NCBI GenBank assembly: GCA_947646735.1
Contig: CANTFK010000842.1
Location: forward strand, 62,001 to 126,000
Reading direction: 5' to 3'
DNA length: 64,000 nucleotides
DNA from: Peronospora farinosa
Taxonomy: Eukaryota; Oomycota; Peronosporomycetes; Peronosporales; Peronosporaceae
Made by a program: the position numbers and the translations under genes. This document shows positions 51,729-64,000 of the stretch, piece after piece. Positions within the stretch are counted from its first letter, which is position 1. Each line of letters begins with the position of its first letter. The notes under the pieces are model-generated. The model was not told where the DNA came from and made no database searches. It saw only the letters and a list, made by a program, of their open reading frames with translations.

Positions 51729-54710
51729 ATGGCAGAGCCTACTATGCCCCTACTGCGTCAGTCGCTCGAGGCGACGCTGTCTCCATTTGCAGAGACCCGC
51801 AAGAATGCTGAAGTGCATTTCAACACTCTATCCACTCAGCCCAATTACGTGTTACTCTTAGTTCAAGTTCTAGAGAGCTCGAGCGAGAAACAAGACGTGC
51901 GTCTGGCAGCTGCATTGCTGTTTAAGAACTTTATTAAGCACAATTGGGATCCCGAGAAAGAGGGGTGTGTGCCCGTAAATGAGAAGAATCTGGTGAAGCA
52001 GCATCTAGTGGAGCTCATGTGTCGGATGCCTGAGACGCTGCAAAAACAGCTCATTGAAGCCCTCACGACCATCGGAGAGTATGACTTTCCAGCTCAATGG
52101 ACGGATCTGTTGGCTCAATTAGTTCAGAAGCTACAGACGGAGAAGGACTGGCAGGTACGCAACGGTGTGCTTATGACGGCCAATACCATCTTTAAACGCT
52201 TCCGGAACGTCTTCAAGTCGGACGATCTCTTTCGTGAACTTAAACACTGTCTCGAAGTCTTTCAGGAGCCACTGCTCTTGTTTTTCAAGGAGACTGGTGT
52301 AGCACTACGTACACCGGGGACTCCTGTAGCTCAACAAGTGCAAATGCTTGCAGCCTTGAGATACATGAGTCGGATCTTCTACTCGCTCAATTGGCAGGAC
52401 CTGCCAGAATACTTTGAAGACCATATCTCAGAGTGGATGGGGGAATTCTTGACGTACTTTAGCTATGAGAACTCGGCACAGGTGGATACGGACAATGAGG
52501 AGGAACCCAGTCCGATTGATCGACTACTGGTGGCTATTGTCGAGAATATCAATCTGTATGCGGAGAAGTATGATGAAGAGTTTAAACCTTTTCTGCAAAA
52601 GTTTACCGAAGTGATCTGGAATCTACTCGCAAATCGCATTACATTGTTCCCGAAACATGATGAACTGGCTGCCAAGTGCATGAAGTTCCTCACGTCGGTG
52701 GCATCGCGGTCATTCCACCGTGCGCTCTTTGAATCTCCTCAAGTGCTGACGGAGTTGTGTGGGATTGTGGTCACCAATCTGCAGCTACGAGCGTCGGACG
52801 AAGATCTCTTTGAGGACAACCCGATGGATTACATTCGTCGTGATATTGAAGGATCAGATGGTGACAGTCGCCGCAGCGCTGCTCGTGACTTGGTGCGCGG
52901 ATTGCTTGGCAACTTTGACGAGGCTGTGACTCAGATCTGCATGAGTACAATTCAGACTCATCTGCAGCAATACAAGGCAGATCCGGCCCGTAATTGGGCG
53001 ATGAAGGATGTGTCGATCAATCTGGTGATTGCTATTTCCGCAATAAAACAATCCCGTCTGCGTGGTGTGTCCGAGGTAAACAGCCGCGTACCATTGATGG
53101 ACTTTTTTATGGCCGAAGTGCTCCCGGAGCTGTCTACTCCGAACCAAGCGTCTCTCATCTTGAAGGCCGACGCTATCAAATTCGTTTCCACGTTCCGTGG
53201 TCAGATGCCGGTGGAAGCTATGGAACAGCTTTTCCCTCTTTTGATGAACTGCATGGACCCATCGCAGTTCGTGGTGCACACATACGCTGCTGCCTGTCTG
53301 GAGCGCCTTCTTACTGTTAAGGATCCATCTGGCACCCTACGATTCTCCAAGGATCGACTTGCACCATATCTGGGTAAGCTGCTGGAGCACGTTTTCAACA
53401 TCGTTGAACAACCCAACTACCCCGAGAATGACTACCTGATGAAGGTGGTTATGCGAGTGATGAACGTAGCGAAGGAAGATATCTTGCCTCTGACTGATAT
53501 GGCAGTCAACAAGCTCACCAATATCCTGAATCGCATTTGCGCCAACCCTAGCAATCCGTCTTTCAGCCACTACCTCTTCGAGTCGCTATCCGTGTTGATC
53601 CTTAACGTGTGCAAGACAAACCCAGCAGCGACGGAACGTTTCGAGGAGTTACTTTTTCCACCATTCCAGAAAGTGCTGACAAACGACGTTGAGGCGCTAT
53701 CACCTTACGTGTACCAGGTGTTAGCGCAAATGCTGGAACTTCGACCAAGTGGCGTCTCTGACGCGTACAAGAGCATGTTCCCTGTGCTGCTTAATCCTAC
53801 GTTGTGGGAGCGAGTAAGCAATGTGCCAGCTATTGTGAAGCTTATTGAGGCCTACATGCGAAAGGCTCCGAACGATGTTTCTCAGTCAGTACAAGGAATC
53901 CTAGGTGTTTTCCAGAAGCTGATATCGTCGCGATCTACAGAAGCAAACGCTTTCTCACTGCTGCGGGCGCTCTTTGCTTTCATGCCGCACAAAGCTTACG
54001 CAAATTTCCTCAACGAAATTGTAAAGATTATGATGATTCGGCTTCAGACCCGCATGGCAGGTCGCAATTCAGTGGGGTACTCGAAGGAGCTGATTTACAC
54101 CGTGTCCGTTCTTATTGCGAAGCTTGGCCCGGACACATTTTTGGCGTCTTTGGAAGCACTGCAGAAGGGAATGGCGACCATGTTCATCAAGTCTGTGTGG
54201 CTGACGTGCAATGCGCGTGGTCGTGACCCTGCTGAGCGAAAGGCTTGCGTTATTGGCCTTACACGATTGATGTGCGAAACAGAGCTCTGTGGCGCCGACT
54301 TGGACACGTGGAGTGAGATGTTGGCAGCAGCGGTGAAGGTACTTGAAGAAGCTGGAGAAAGTGGCGCTGTAGTGAAGGACGAGGATGAATCGTTGCTTGA
54401 ATTGGAAGAGACGGGTTATGAAGCCGGCTATGCGAAACTGTTCTTCGCGTCAGTGGTCCCACTTGACCATTTGCAGGAATACCCAGTGCCAACGCGCTAC
54501 CTTGCCGAGTCAATCGCAAAGTTGTCGGCCTCTAAACCTGGCGTGGTGAGTCTTTTTTTGCTTGTATCAATGAAGCCTACGAGTGTCTAATTGGTACTTT
54601 GATATGTTTTTGATCAGCATTTGGCGTACGCCCAGACAAAACTGCCGTCGCCCGCGACGCTGACGGCGCTGCAGTCGTATTTTGCCCAGAACAACATACT
54701 ATTCCAGTAA
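51729..54710 (+). CDS. CSE1L: Exportin-2 / CSE1 (importin-alpha re-exporter), 969 aa, two exons
   Basis: Exon 1 51729-54545, 72-nt intron, exon 2 54618-54710 (31 codons incl. stop: HLAYAQTKLPSPATLTALQS onward). It starts with the importin-beta N-terminal HEAT region (LEATLSPFAETRKNAEVHFN, AALLFKNFIKHNWDPEKEG, IGEYDFPAQWTDLL) and continues with the Cse1 core (LFEDNPMDYIRRDIEGSD, FVVHTYAAACLERLLTVKD, FEYL-type repeats). Length matches human CSE1L (971). It returns importin-alpha to the cytoplasm with RanGTP and is essential in yeast and animals. Confidence 0.97.
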
Positions 54711-55090
54711 ACGGCAACATGGATCGATGTGACAACTTTTCATTATCCGACACGTCAATGTCAGTGCGTGAAAACGTTGCAGTATTTCACCATAAAAGCT
54801 CTACTGTTTATTTGATCTCTTTCGTTAGGAAAAGAGCGATCTTGCTCTTGCGTGCTCGTCTCCAATTTGCCACATCGGTTAGCTTTGTGCGTGTGAAAGC
54901 GACATATTCATTTCTTGCTCTATGTAAGTCTACAGAGGAAGGGTCTGATTCAAACCCACCATGTTCCGAGAGATGAGGAAGCAGTCGGCGACAGTTCCTC
55001 GGCACCTTTTAACGGAGCCCATCGACCCTCGACGGTCGCTGTTGTTGGACTGATTTTATCGTTCGTCCCAAGCAGGACGGACAATTCCAA

Positions 55091-56727
55091 TTACTGCGGA
55101 GCGTTGTACATATCAATGCTCTCATCGGACTGGGGGGTGGAGATCGTGCGGTTAAACGGAGTAAAGCCCATGTTCTTCGCCTGCATTCGCGCCTCGCAAC
55201 GCTCGGCGTGCAGCCGCTCAAAGTAAGCCTGGTTCACGTCGCCTGTGACGTAGATGCCGTTAAAGCACGACGAATCGAAGTTCTCAAGTCCCGAGTTTTC
55301 CTGCCGCACGCAGTCCTCCAGGTCCTTCAGGTCCTGGAAGATCATCCACTCGCAGCCAATCTCCTTGGCCACCTGGGCCTCGGTCTTGTTAAAGGCGATG
55401 AGCTCCTCTGTCGTGGGCATGTCAATGCCGTAGACGTTTGGATGGCGGATGGCCGGAGCAGCCGACGCGAAGTACACAGCCTTGGCGCCATTCTCACGAG
55501 CAATCTGCACAATCTGGCGGGAGGTGGTGCCACGCACGATGGAATCGTCCACAAGAAGCACAACTTTGCCCTCAAACTCGGAGCGAATAGCGTTCAATTT
55601 CATGCGCACTGTCTTCTTACGCGCGACCTGACCGGGCATGATAAAAGTACGCGCAATGTAGCGGTTCTTGACAAAGCCTTCACGGTACGGAATGTTCATG
55701 CTCTGCGAAGCCTCAAGTGCCGACGTGCGGCTTGTATCAGGGATAGGGATCACCACGTCAATGCCGTGGTTGGGGCGTTCGCGGAGGATTTTCTCGGCGA
55801 GCTTCGCACCCATGTTACGACGCGCCTGGTACACCGATACACCATCAATGAATGAATCGGGACGGGCAAAGTACACGTGCTCGAAGATGCACGGCGACAG
55901 CTTAGCATCAGATACACACGCGCGGGTCGTCATCTCTCCACTTTGCTTGATAACCATCGCTTCACCCGGTGCAAAATCACGCTCCGTCTTGAACTCAAGC
56001 GTGTCAATAGCGACACTCTCTGAAGCCACGACGTAGTCAGTACCATGCTGATTCTTGCGGGTGCCGTACACCAAGGGACGAATTCCATGTGGGTCACGAA
56101 AGGCGACAATGCCAAAGCCATTGATAAGTACAACAGCCGCGTAGCCACCTCGACAGCGCTTAAAAACGCCAGTGACAGCATCCAGCACCATTTCCGTGTC
56201 CAGTGGTTGGTTTACGCGCTTGAGTAGCTCATCGGCCAGAATGTTCAGCAGCAGCTCCGAGTCCGAGTCCGTATTGACATGACGAAAGTTAGTATTGGCC
56301 AATTGATCCACAAGTTCGTGCGAGTTGGTCAAGTTGCCATTATGGGCGAGTGATACACCGTAAGGCGAGTTGGTGTAGAACGGCTGAGCTTCTGAGCTAG
56401 AGCTTGAACCAGCCGTCGGGTAGCGGCAGTGACCGATGCCCATATTACCACGCAAATTTAACATATGGTTTTGCTTGAAAACATCACGTACGAGACCATT
56501 ATCCTTGCGCAAGAACAGTCGCTTCTTCTCGCATGTCATGATACCAGCAGCGTCTGGAATTAAAGTGACCGTGTTAGAAAGAAAGAACATTAGAATATAT
56601 TGAGTTTAGAACAGTAACGGTCACTTGTACCTTGACCACGATGTTGCAATACAGTGAGTCCATCGTAGAGTCCCTGGTTACAATGCTCAAACTTATTCGC
56701 AAGCATTAACGCGATAATTCCGCACAT
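55091..56727 (-). CDS. PPAT: Glutamine phosphoribosylpyrophosphate amidotransferase, 519 aa, two exons
   Basis: Exon 1 56631-56727 encodes MCGIIALMLANKFEHCNQGL onward to HRGQ; exon 2 56553-55091 continues DAAGIMTCEK. Cys2 is the glutaminase nucleophile. The N-terminal Ntn domain has GIGHCRYPTAGSSSSSEAQP; the C-terminal phosphoribosyltransferase domain has VVLLVDDSIVRGTTSRQIV, the PRPP loop. It makes phosphoribosylamine, the committed step of purine synthesis. No propeptide precedes the Cys, so only Met removal is needed. Convergent with CSE1. Confidence 0.96.
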
Positions 56728-57083
56728 GGTTTACAAAATAAAGTGAAAGTGAAGAGTAGGAAGTTAATGGCTGGCAGAAAAAGCTCTTGCTTTTTGTATG
56801 CTGTGCCGTTTCGCTTGGTCAACCAACAGTTGCAAAATCATCCAATCATATATTCGTTATATGTGATTGGCTACTAAAAAAGAGACATTTGCTGAAATTA
56901 GTGTCGATTTTCTAAACATGACTTGAACCACACGAATCGTCGATCACAAATGGCCTGTCTTTGCTAGACTCATGTAGAAATTGTATGTATGGCTGATATC
57001 GAGGATTTGTATGTGTCAAACAAAGTATTTGTACTCGGCTACGAGTCTAAAATGCACTTAACTACAGTATGTAGCTGCTTGTC
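56728..57083. other. Upstream region of PPAT
   Basis: 356 bp between PPAT and the methyltransferase 3' end, both minus strand. AT-rich, with the repeated ATTGGCTAC/ATTGG (CCAAT-box complement) around 56850-56875. No gene seen. Confidence 0.4.
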
Positions 57084-58580
57084 TTAACAAGAGGCTGAAC
57101 GAATCTCGTAGAATTCATACGAGAGTTCCTGCACATCGCTGACTGTCTCAAGAAGATCTGCACCGTCAGGCAGTTCACCAACTGGTGTTATGCTGTAGGA
57201 AAGATCGACGCTGGCAGCAAGGAGTGCGTGTAGGTTGGTGACACCAAAACGACTGTGGCTATTGGCATTCATGAGGTAGGCCACGCCATGGGGGTCGCTT
57301 AACACGTGGTGTCGCACAACACGCAAAAATCCTTCGGCCGTGCTGGGCTCACAGATAATGTCGCTGCCGATAACAACTTGGGCCTTAGGGACACTCTCGA
57401 TACTTGCAGGGAGGTCCCAGTCCAGAAGCGACACCTTCACTTCAGGCTTTGCCGGGTCAAATTCATGCGTAAACGGTTTGTTGAGCTGCGCGTTATACTC
57501 AAGCGCCGTGCACGTGTCCGCTTGGTAATCCGTCAGCGTCGTTTGGCTTGCATACCGAGCCGCCGTGATGCCCGCGAGTCCAAGACCACTACCCACTTCG
57601 ATAACTCTTTTTCCCATGAACAGTTCCCGGTGCTTATGAATCCAGCGAGCAAGAACAAATGCTGCTCCCCACAAAAGATAGCCCGTTTTTCGTTGGCCTG
57701 TCATGCGAGTAGGGACTTGATGAATAAGCACATCTATCGTGCTCTGGTGGCTGCCGTTCGCAATCTTATGGAAATTATCGCGGGGATCAAAAGGCAGCGA
57801 CACTACACGCGGCCACAAACGCTCAACTTCTACCACTTGGCGTATGCGATGAGGGAATGTAATAGCAGACGGGCTACTTGTGCACCGTGATACGACCTCT
57901 GCAGCTGCCTGTAAATCGTTTCATCCATCCCATAAGTAGCAAAGTCAGGAATAAATGCTTTTGAACTCACTCTCATTGCCAACTATACTGACCTCTTGAA
58001 TGTCTTCGCACTCGTGCTCCATAAGCCGCATCAGCAAAGGATGAGCTCCGACACGAGCTGTACAAAAGCTAGTAAGTATTTTGCCGGATGAAGCTAGCGT
58101 TCACTTTTCAAGATCTCACCGATAAAAGTAGCATTGTCCTCGTCGATCACCGCTTCAGCGAGCAGCAGAAGCATCTGTGGTCACCCAACTTCGTATTAGA
58201 AAAAGATATGCGACTTTCCTTCTATTCAGCAGCAGTTTTCGTTACTTCATGCATAATCTTCACGTCATCGGCGCTCACATTGTCATCCACACACTTAACG
58301 AATGTAGCCATGCTCTTGGTCACAAAGGTCAAGAACCCCGCTACCATAACACAACAGAAGAGCAAGCAGCATCAGACAAACACGTCCAGTCTATAGCCGA
58401 TATTTCTTTACGATATGTCAACATACCAAGTCCAAGCACGCAGCGTCCGTAAGTGGTCCCAGCCAACACGCGAACATGCTCTCGCGCAGCTACAGATGTC
58501 ATAAGCTCCAGAATTAGTGGGCGAGTTGCAGCTACATTCACAGCCAGAGGAGCAGGTGGCATAGTGCAGAGCAGCACCAT
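57084..58580 (-). CDS. ARM-like repeats plus methyltransferase-16 domain, 397 aa, five exons
   Basis: Exons 58427-58580, 58246-58340, 58120-58174, 57993-58057 and 57084-57908, all GT-AG with consistent phase. The N-terminal 140 residues are helical and ARM-like (FLTFVTKSMATFVKCVDD, MLLLLAEAVIDEDNATFIAR, VGAHPLLMRLMEHECEDIQE). The C-terminal 230 residues are a class I methyltransferase of the METTL21/18 type: GKRVIEVGSGLGLAGITAAR (SAM motif I), LTDYQADTC, and VVIGSDIICE. Such enzymes methylate lysine (or His) in chaperones and elongation factors. Substrate unknown; the DxxY post-motif reads DIIC. Confidence 0.75.
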
Positions 58581-58762
58581 TTTTGCTTGCGAAATTCGAG
58601 GAAGGGTCAAGTGGAGATGACGAAAGGTACTTGTGTCACAACTGGTGGTTACGCGGTGCCACGTCAGTGGTAATCGATGATTGGTTGATGAGCGTCAACC
58701 ATGTCGCACTTGTGGTGTAGAATACGCCATGCTGAGACCAGACATGTTGAAGCGGTCGTCAC

Positions 58763-61700
58763 TCAGCTTTTTGCAACGTACAGCGGAAGACCATAGCAGA
58801 TTGCAGCATGACCATTCAAATACTTGAGCTTGCACACGCCTCGTGATTCTTGCAGCACCTGTGCTAGCGATCGACAGTCGTTCGCATCGTTATCGTTTGC
58901 TAGGAGCCACTTCTGCAGAACCTTGACACTCAGCTGGTCGATGTCGCGGTCGGTGACATCCCAGAGCATCGCCAGCACCGCACGACTTCCGGCACGCAAA
59001 TACGCCAGCACAGCACCACTCGGTCCAAAGATTCCCTTGCATTCTAGACGTCCACTGCTGCAACCGAACAACAGTGCAGCGGCACAATCCGGTTGTAAAC
59101 TAAGAACCTTGTCACGATGCAAGTACGCCTCACCGGAACCGTGACCACAATAAACAAATAGGTCAGCGGCTGCTAAATGGTTGCTGTAGCAAGGCATACC
59201 GACAACACCAACGATGTGAGCAAATACTAACACAAGTGCTGCACGACGAGCGTACCTCAATTCGTCAGGGTCTGGAACTTCACCGATAAATCCTTCCCAG
59301 TTGTACGTTGTCGCACCGCATTCCAATATCGGACTCAGTTGATATTGCGTTGATTTCAGATCTCCAGCAGGATTCAGCAGAAAACACACTCGGTCTCTTC
59401 GGACTGATGACGGACGCTTAGCATTTTCTAAAATCATATCAAGGGAAGGCATGCGTGTTACACCGCTGCAACACCCCATTACATCCATCCCTTCCCATGG
59501 AAATTGCTGCAGCTCGTGGTGTAAGATTAAAATAGTAGAGAACTTGGTGTCAAATTCATCGTAAGACCTTTCAACGAAAGACCCAAGCCCGTCGACGAGA
59601 GCAGCATCACGGGCAGCAAGTAGGCGCTCAACCATTGCCTTCTTCGGTCCATCTGTACTGAGGCCTTCAGCAGCAAGAAGTTGCATCACCTCACCAACTT
59701 TCATCTTGGAAACTGTTTCTCTGCTCAGCTTGACCAACTTTGTCAGAGTTTCTTTCGATGAACTTGGCCTTGGATTTTCTCCCTCCGCCCGTAACACTTG
59801 GAGAGCTTCTCGTACAATCGAATCGGATGGGTCCACCCCAATTTCTGCTGCAATGTGATTCAGCCCATCGATTGCTTCAGCGTCTGACAGGCACTGCTGG
59901 GCATTAGCAATAGAACACAACAAAGTCTGATTTCTTTCCAACAGTTTGGCAGGGCCAGTTTTGCTCGAGACCAGCAATTTCCAGCAGCGTCGAATCTTTT
60001 TCGTTTTAAATGAAACAGGTCCTCCAACGAACAAACATCGCCAAAATCCAAGCGTTTCCTACTAAGAAACAGTTAACAGCATAACAAACAACTTCCAGTG
60101 CATTTGATTTGCTCGTACCTCCATGGAGACCAATACTTTCTTAATGCGTTCATCTAGCAGTTTGCGAGTACTCCACCATTCTTTCTTCTGTTCTGAGCTC
60201 CAAGAGCCTGCTTCTTCAGCCGTATGGCCTGATAAGCCTTCCCTAAAAACATACTCACACATCATAAACATCAGCTCCACATCAGTGCGAGCTCACTCTG
60301 ATCACAGTAGTCTTACCTTGAGTCTTCTATGATCGTATACATCTCACGAATAGACTTTGTCCAGGCAGCCTGAGGCAAGCAGAACGAGACTGGCATGGAG
60401 CCATTTGTCTATCGTATCACGAAGTTAGCTTGCATTACGTTCAAATCATTACCCCAAAACGTACCGGTAAACGAGTAATAACGAGCTCAGACGATGAACT
60501 TATCATCACCGAGACGATTGACCAATTATCTGGTAGCTCCTGAACTTGCTCGGCGACGCTGTCAGCTATTTTTGTCAAGTTTGGATGCTTCTCCACTTCA
60601 TGACTTGCACTTGCATTTGCAGCCAACCGCTCCAATCGCATCATTAGAGCTTCTTGCGCCGATAAATGGCTGTTCGTTTCCGCGGTGAAGACTTCCTTCA
60701 CAGCCATACCAGCACTACCAGCATTAGCCAGCAACATGCTGCTCATCCATGAGAGAAACCTTGCACGATTGCTGTCGTCCGCGAAATCAACCTCGCTGCG
60801 AGCATTCTCCTCGATTTCAGCAAAATAGGCCATTCCTAATGCTGCCCGCAATTCTTGGCGTAGATGTGGGATTTCTAAACGCTCTCCGAGCAAATACGCT
60901 TCTTCCAGCAAGGTAAGCGTCTGACCTAGACTAGTAAATACTCGAGGTGACGCCGAGCGTAACAGGCTCGTGTTAATACGCCCTAGTTCAAGTAGACACT
61001 TCACTCGTTCTAAATTACAACCACAACTGTTCATCGACTTCTTAAGCTTCTTCATCGAAACAAACAGCGCCTCCGCTGCTTTTATGTCAGAAAAATCGCT
61101 GACTTGGCTCTGTAGTCGTGTATACTTACGCCAGCATCGAGCTATGGCTCTTCTAAATCTCTTGGAAAGCGTAGGTTCTCTAACGCTGACAGCATCCAAA
61201 GCCTCTATTGCTTTCGAGAAACATACCAAAGCTTGTTGCCGATCTCCTTCGTTAATGTGCACATCACCTCGCTGCACAATTTCATTGCATTTTTGCTCAA
61301 TGAAAGCCAAATCAGACTCGATGTAGTCGTGATGCACCGATACCGTAGCACCAACAATTTGGTGAGGATCCAACTTTCGACTAAAAGACAGTAAAGATAT
61401 GGCTACTTTTGCCTTCTCCAATTGGCTTGCATTTAGCTCCAATTCTGCGTACTCGTAAAACGGACCCCGGCGGAACAAACGTAGGTCCAACCCGCCCACA
61501 AGGCGCATTGCCTCCGTCAAACATGCTGTAGCTCTAGATCACAGCAATGCGTGAGTTTTCATCAGCTACATGCATGCACATTGCAGACGACTCGCACGAA
61601 AAGCTTACCTTTGAGGCTGATTATATAAAGTGTAAAGAGATGCCAATCGACACAACATTAGCTTTGCGGCAAACAGCACGTCCCAAGACGAACTTTCCAG

Positions 61701-64000
61701 CGCCATGAAATACAACATATGGGTGAATTTGCGCTGCTGGCAGTCTGCTGTTGAAATTTCTGGTGGTAATTTATACTGTGTAGTATCGGCATACGATAAA
61801 AAAACGGTACACGCTTTCGCCATTTTCCAACAAACCCGCAGCGCAGCTTTAGCTTCTGCGATGGCGCATTTGCTTTGCCCTTCATGAAAGTAAAATTCCG
61901 ACAGTATTGCGTGAATCAGCAGCTCCCGCATTCCAATCACCTTCGCAGCCGATGCGATTTGGCACTGCCTCATACTTGACTTTATATTGCCAAGTATGGT
62001 GACCGCACTCAGCAAATGCTGACATGTTTGACTTCTAACACCATCAAGACAGGAGACCTCAGCAGCAACCAACTCTTTGTCCACTTGCTCGAACAGCTGC
62101 ATTTTGCTGTTGATATCTGCATTTGGCGAGGATACACCTTTCGTCTCCACAATCAAGTCATTGACCTTAGAATCAGAGCCGAACAGCCCCAGCACTGGAG
62201 ATGCAATGGCGTCGTGAAAGTTTACTGACCACTGGAGCGTCTTTAGCAGCTTTCTAACCGAACTCTCCAGTGCTGAGCATGAAATTAGGGACAGTACATT
62301 GCAGATGGAATTCAAGCAGCATATCATGTGAGGCCCATCAAACAGAAAACCAGAAACATCTCCGCCATCCCAGTACTTTACACATTGTTCAATATCCGCA
62401 ATTGCACTTCCTTCGCAAATGCAAATATTTCCACAAACAATATCGCCAGTTGCGATGCCAGCATAGCTAGTCATTAGAGCAATTTCCATCGTAATTACAC
62501 CACGCCATCCATAAACTCCTCCGAGATCGACAGAATCGGCACCGACTAAAGACTGGAGGGAGTCAGCAGCACCAGTAAGTGAGTCATGCACGAGTAGCAT
62601 CCCCTTAATTGCGATGTTCACGTCACGTTTGGCATAATAAGAACAGTAGATGAGTTTGCGCTTTGCCAGGGACTGGGACACATCCAGCAGAATATCGCCG
62701 AATAAATCGCCCTGTATCGCCTTCGACTTGATTTTGATCAATTCGCCATCTAAATGACTTTGAAGCGCACAGCACAGCTTCACACACGATTCAGATGAAT
62801 TACCAGCTGAATGCGATGACTCGACATAATCCTCGGCTCGTAACTTGCCCGTAATCCTAGCAGACGAGCATTCGAAGGCATATCGGAACGTGCTCCACAG
62901 TATCATAATACGATCCTCGGCTATGTAGCGAGACTTAAAAACGTGAGTGATGTTGTCCAAGAAAGCTTTGGACGTGTTCATGATGGAGCATTCTGTAGCA
63001 TTACCCAAGATTGTAAGCTCATCCAAGAGGCACGATACGTACTTGTCGACAATTGTTTGCGGAATCCTCAGGTTAATGTCTCCACAGTACACGAGTGCAA
63101 AACCAATGAATATACGCGACCTTGTGACATCTTGCATTTCACGAAAGCAATGTGCCAATAAGGAAGCAATATCATCGACTTTCAGTTCAGCATGTGCCTT
63201 GTGTATCTCATCTGCGGTCGCGTCACTGCTCATTACGTACTCCAAGTAGCCTTCTGCAAGCTCAAATGCTTCTGTCAGTGAAGAAATCGTATCTTGAAAG
63301 TTTCCTACTTTGTAGCAACGAGTTGCACAGCTGTAACATTCCCGTGCAATTGACTTCAGATCACCAAGAATTCCCTGCAAAATCGATACACTAAGTTTTC
63401 CATTCATCGTTGCGTCATCAAGAAGCTCACGGACTAGATTCACATGCCGGGAAATCGCGTGCAGAGCAAGCTTGGTTGGTGTTGAACTGCATGTATCGTC
63501 GTAACGCCGCGCCAAGAGGACCACAGCCATTCGATGAAGTCGTGATTCCTCTAGAATTAGCGTTTCAATCATCGTTATATCCGATTCGGCAGAAGAACGT
63601 AGTTCCTTTACCGCCTTACACATTTCAGCAAAACTGCAATATATAGGTTAGATCAACAGGTAGTGTCAGCAAAATGAACTGTTTACCTTGTCACGATTTG
63701 GTAGCACAATTGGCTTTTAGCAGAATGCTGATCACTAATAGTATAGTTGAACATTTTCGTCGAACTCCTCTTCAGGCAACGCATCACGAACTTTCCAAAT
63801 GCAGAGAGAATCTGTGACCTTATTGATCCGGAACTAGAAGCCACCAGCACACCAAACTTTTTCAGATACACCAGCGCTGCCTTCTCACACTGGTCAACGA
63901 ACTTGTCAGGTGTACTGCTGTAAGCGAGATCGCGTATAATTCTACCAGCTCCAGATATTAGTCGTTTGTCAAAAGCACTACCACCAAGACCGTCGCGTAA
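58763..64000 (-). CDS. ESP1: Separase (ESP1, peptidase C50), partial at right edge, with SAP-like motif
   Basis: Exons in transcript order: beyond 64000 to 63687, 63633-61609, 61533-60465, 60408-60317, 60242-60119, 60058-58763; phases agree (1639 aa visible). The N-terminal part is helical, TPR-like. The C-terminal protease has DLFVYCGHGSGEAYL (catalytic His at about 59141) and ALLFGCSSGRLE (catalytic Cys at 59060-59062), the C50 dyad. Separase cleaves cohesin at anaphase. A SAP-like segment (about 59606-59713: KMKVGEVMQLLAAEGLS, KKAMVERLLAARD) lies just upstream of the protease and is unexpected. No neighbour suggests co-regulation. Confidence 0.93.

Overview
The window looks like nuclear DNA of an oomycete, probably a member of the Peronosporales. 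The reasons are intron-poor genes with short GT-AG introns (about 60-90 nt), very tight intergenic spacing, a CTCATTTT initiator-type motif just upstream of one start codon, and a gene set that mixes flagellate and animal-like proteins (Rabankyrin-5-like, PDZ/STPGR, F-BAR-GRAM-VASt). It also has large nested LTR retrotransposons. The lineage call is inference; no species can be named.

Bases 1-27,600 are a retrotransposon nest. Element A (Gypsy, minus strand, decayed) runs off the left edge. It is interrupted in its leader by a complete Copia element (3396-8242, minus), which has two almost identical 310-bp LTRs, a perfect GTGTA target duplication and one intact 1427-codon gag-pol frame. Element D (Gypsy-like, plus, old) follows and is split twice. 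Element B (Gypsy, plus, 10372-17842, AGATC duplication) sits in its protease. Element C (Gypsy, minus, 18159-26166, imperfect ATAAA/ATATA duplication) sits just before its reverse transcriptase. Removing B and C restores the D reading frame at both sites.

B and C are related to each other and are the most unusual part of the window. Both appear to carry an extra gene on the strand opposite to gag-pol, between the 3' LTR and the integrase, overlapping the integrase tail and chromodomain in antisense. Element C is also packed, in coding and non-coding parts alike, with short perfect inverted repeats of 8-13 bp arms, in many stretches every 20-40 bases.

Bases 27,785-64,000 are ordinary gene space: a three-exon RING-finger gene, a secreted M14-like metallopeptidase (DUF2817), ribosomal protein eL8, an F-BAR-GRAM-VASt protein, an EIF1AD-like protein, an RS-rich protein, U2AF65, ribosomal P1, a D-type-like cyclin with an LxCxE motif, a PDZ/coiled-coil/STPGR protein, a BTB-ankyrin-FYVE protein head-to-head with exportin-2 (CSE1), glutamine-PRPP amidotransferase, an ARM-like plus methyltransferase-16 protein, and a separase that carries a SAP-like motif and runs off the right edge. 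Exon structures were worked out by hand from reading frame, GT/AG sites and phase. Housekeeping themes are translation (eL8, P1, EIF1AD), splicing (U2AF65, RS protein), nuclear export (CSE1), purine synthesis (PPAT) and the cell cycle (cyclin, separase); no operon-like logic is expected.
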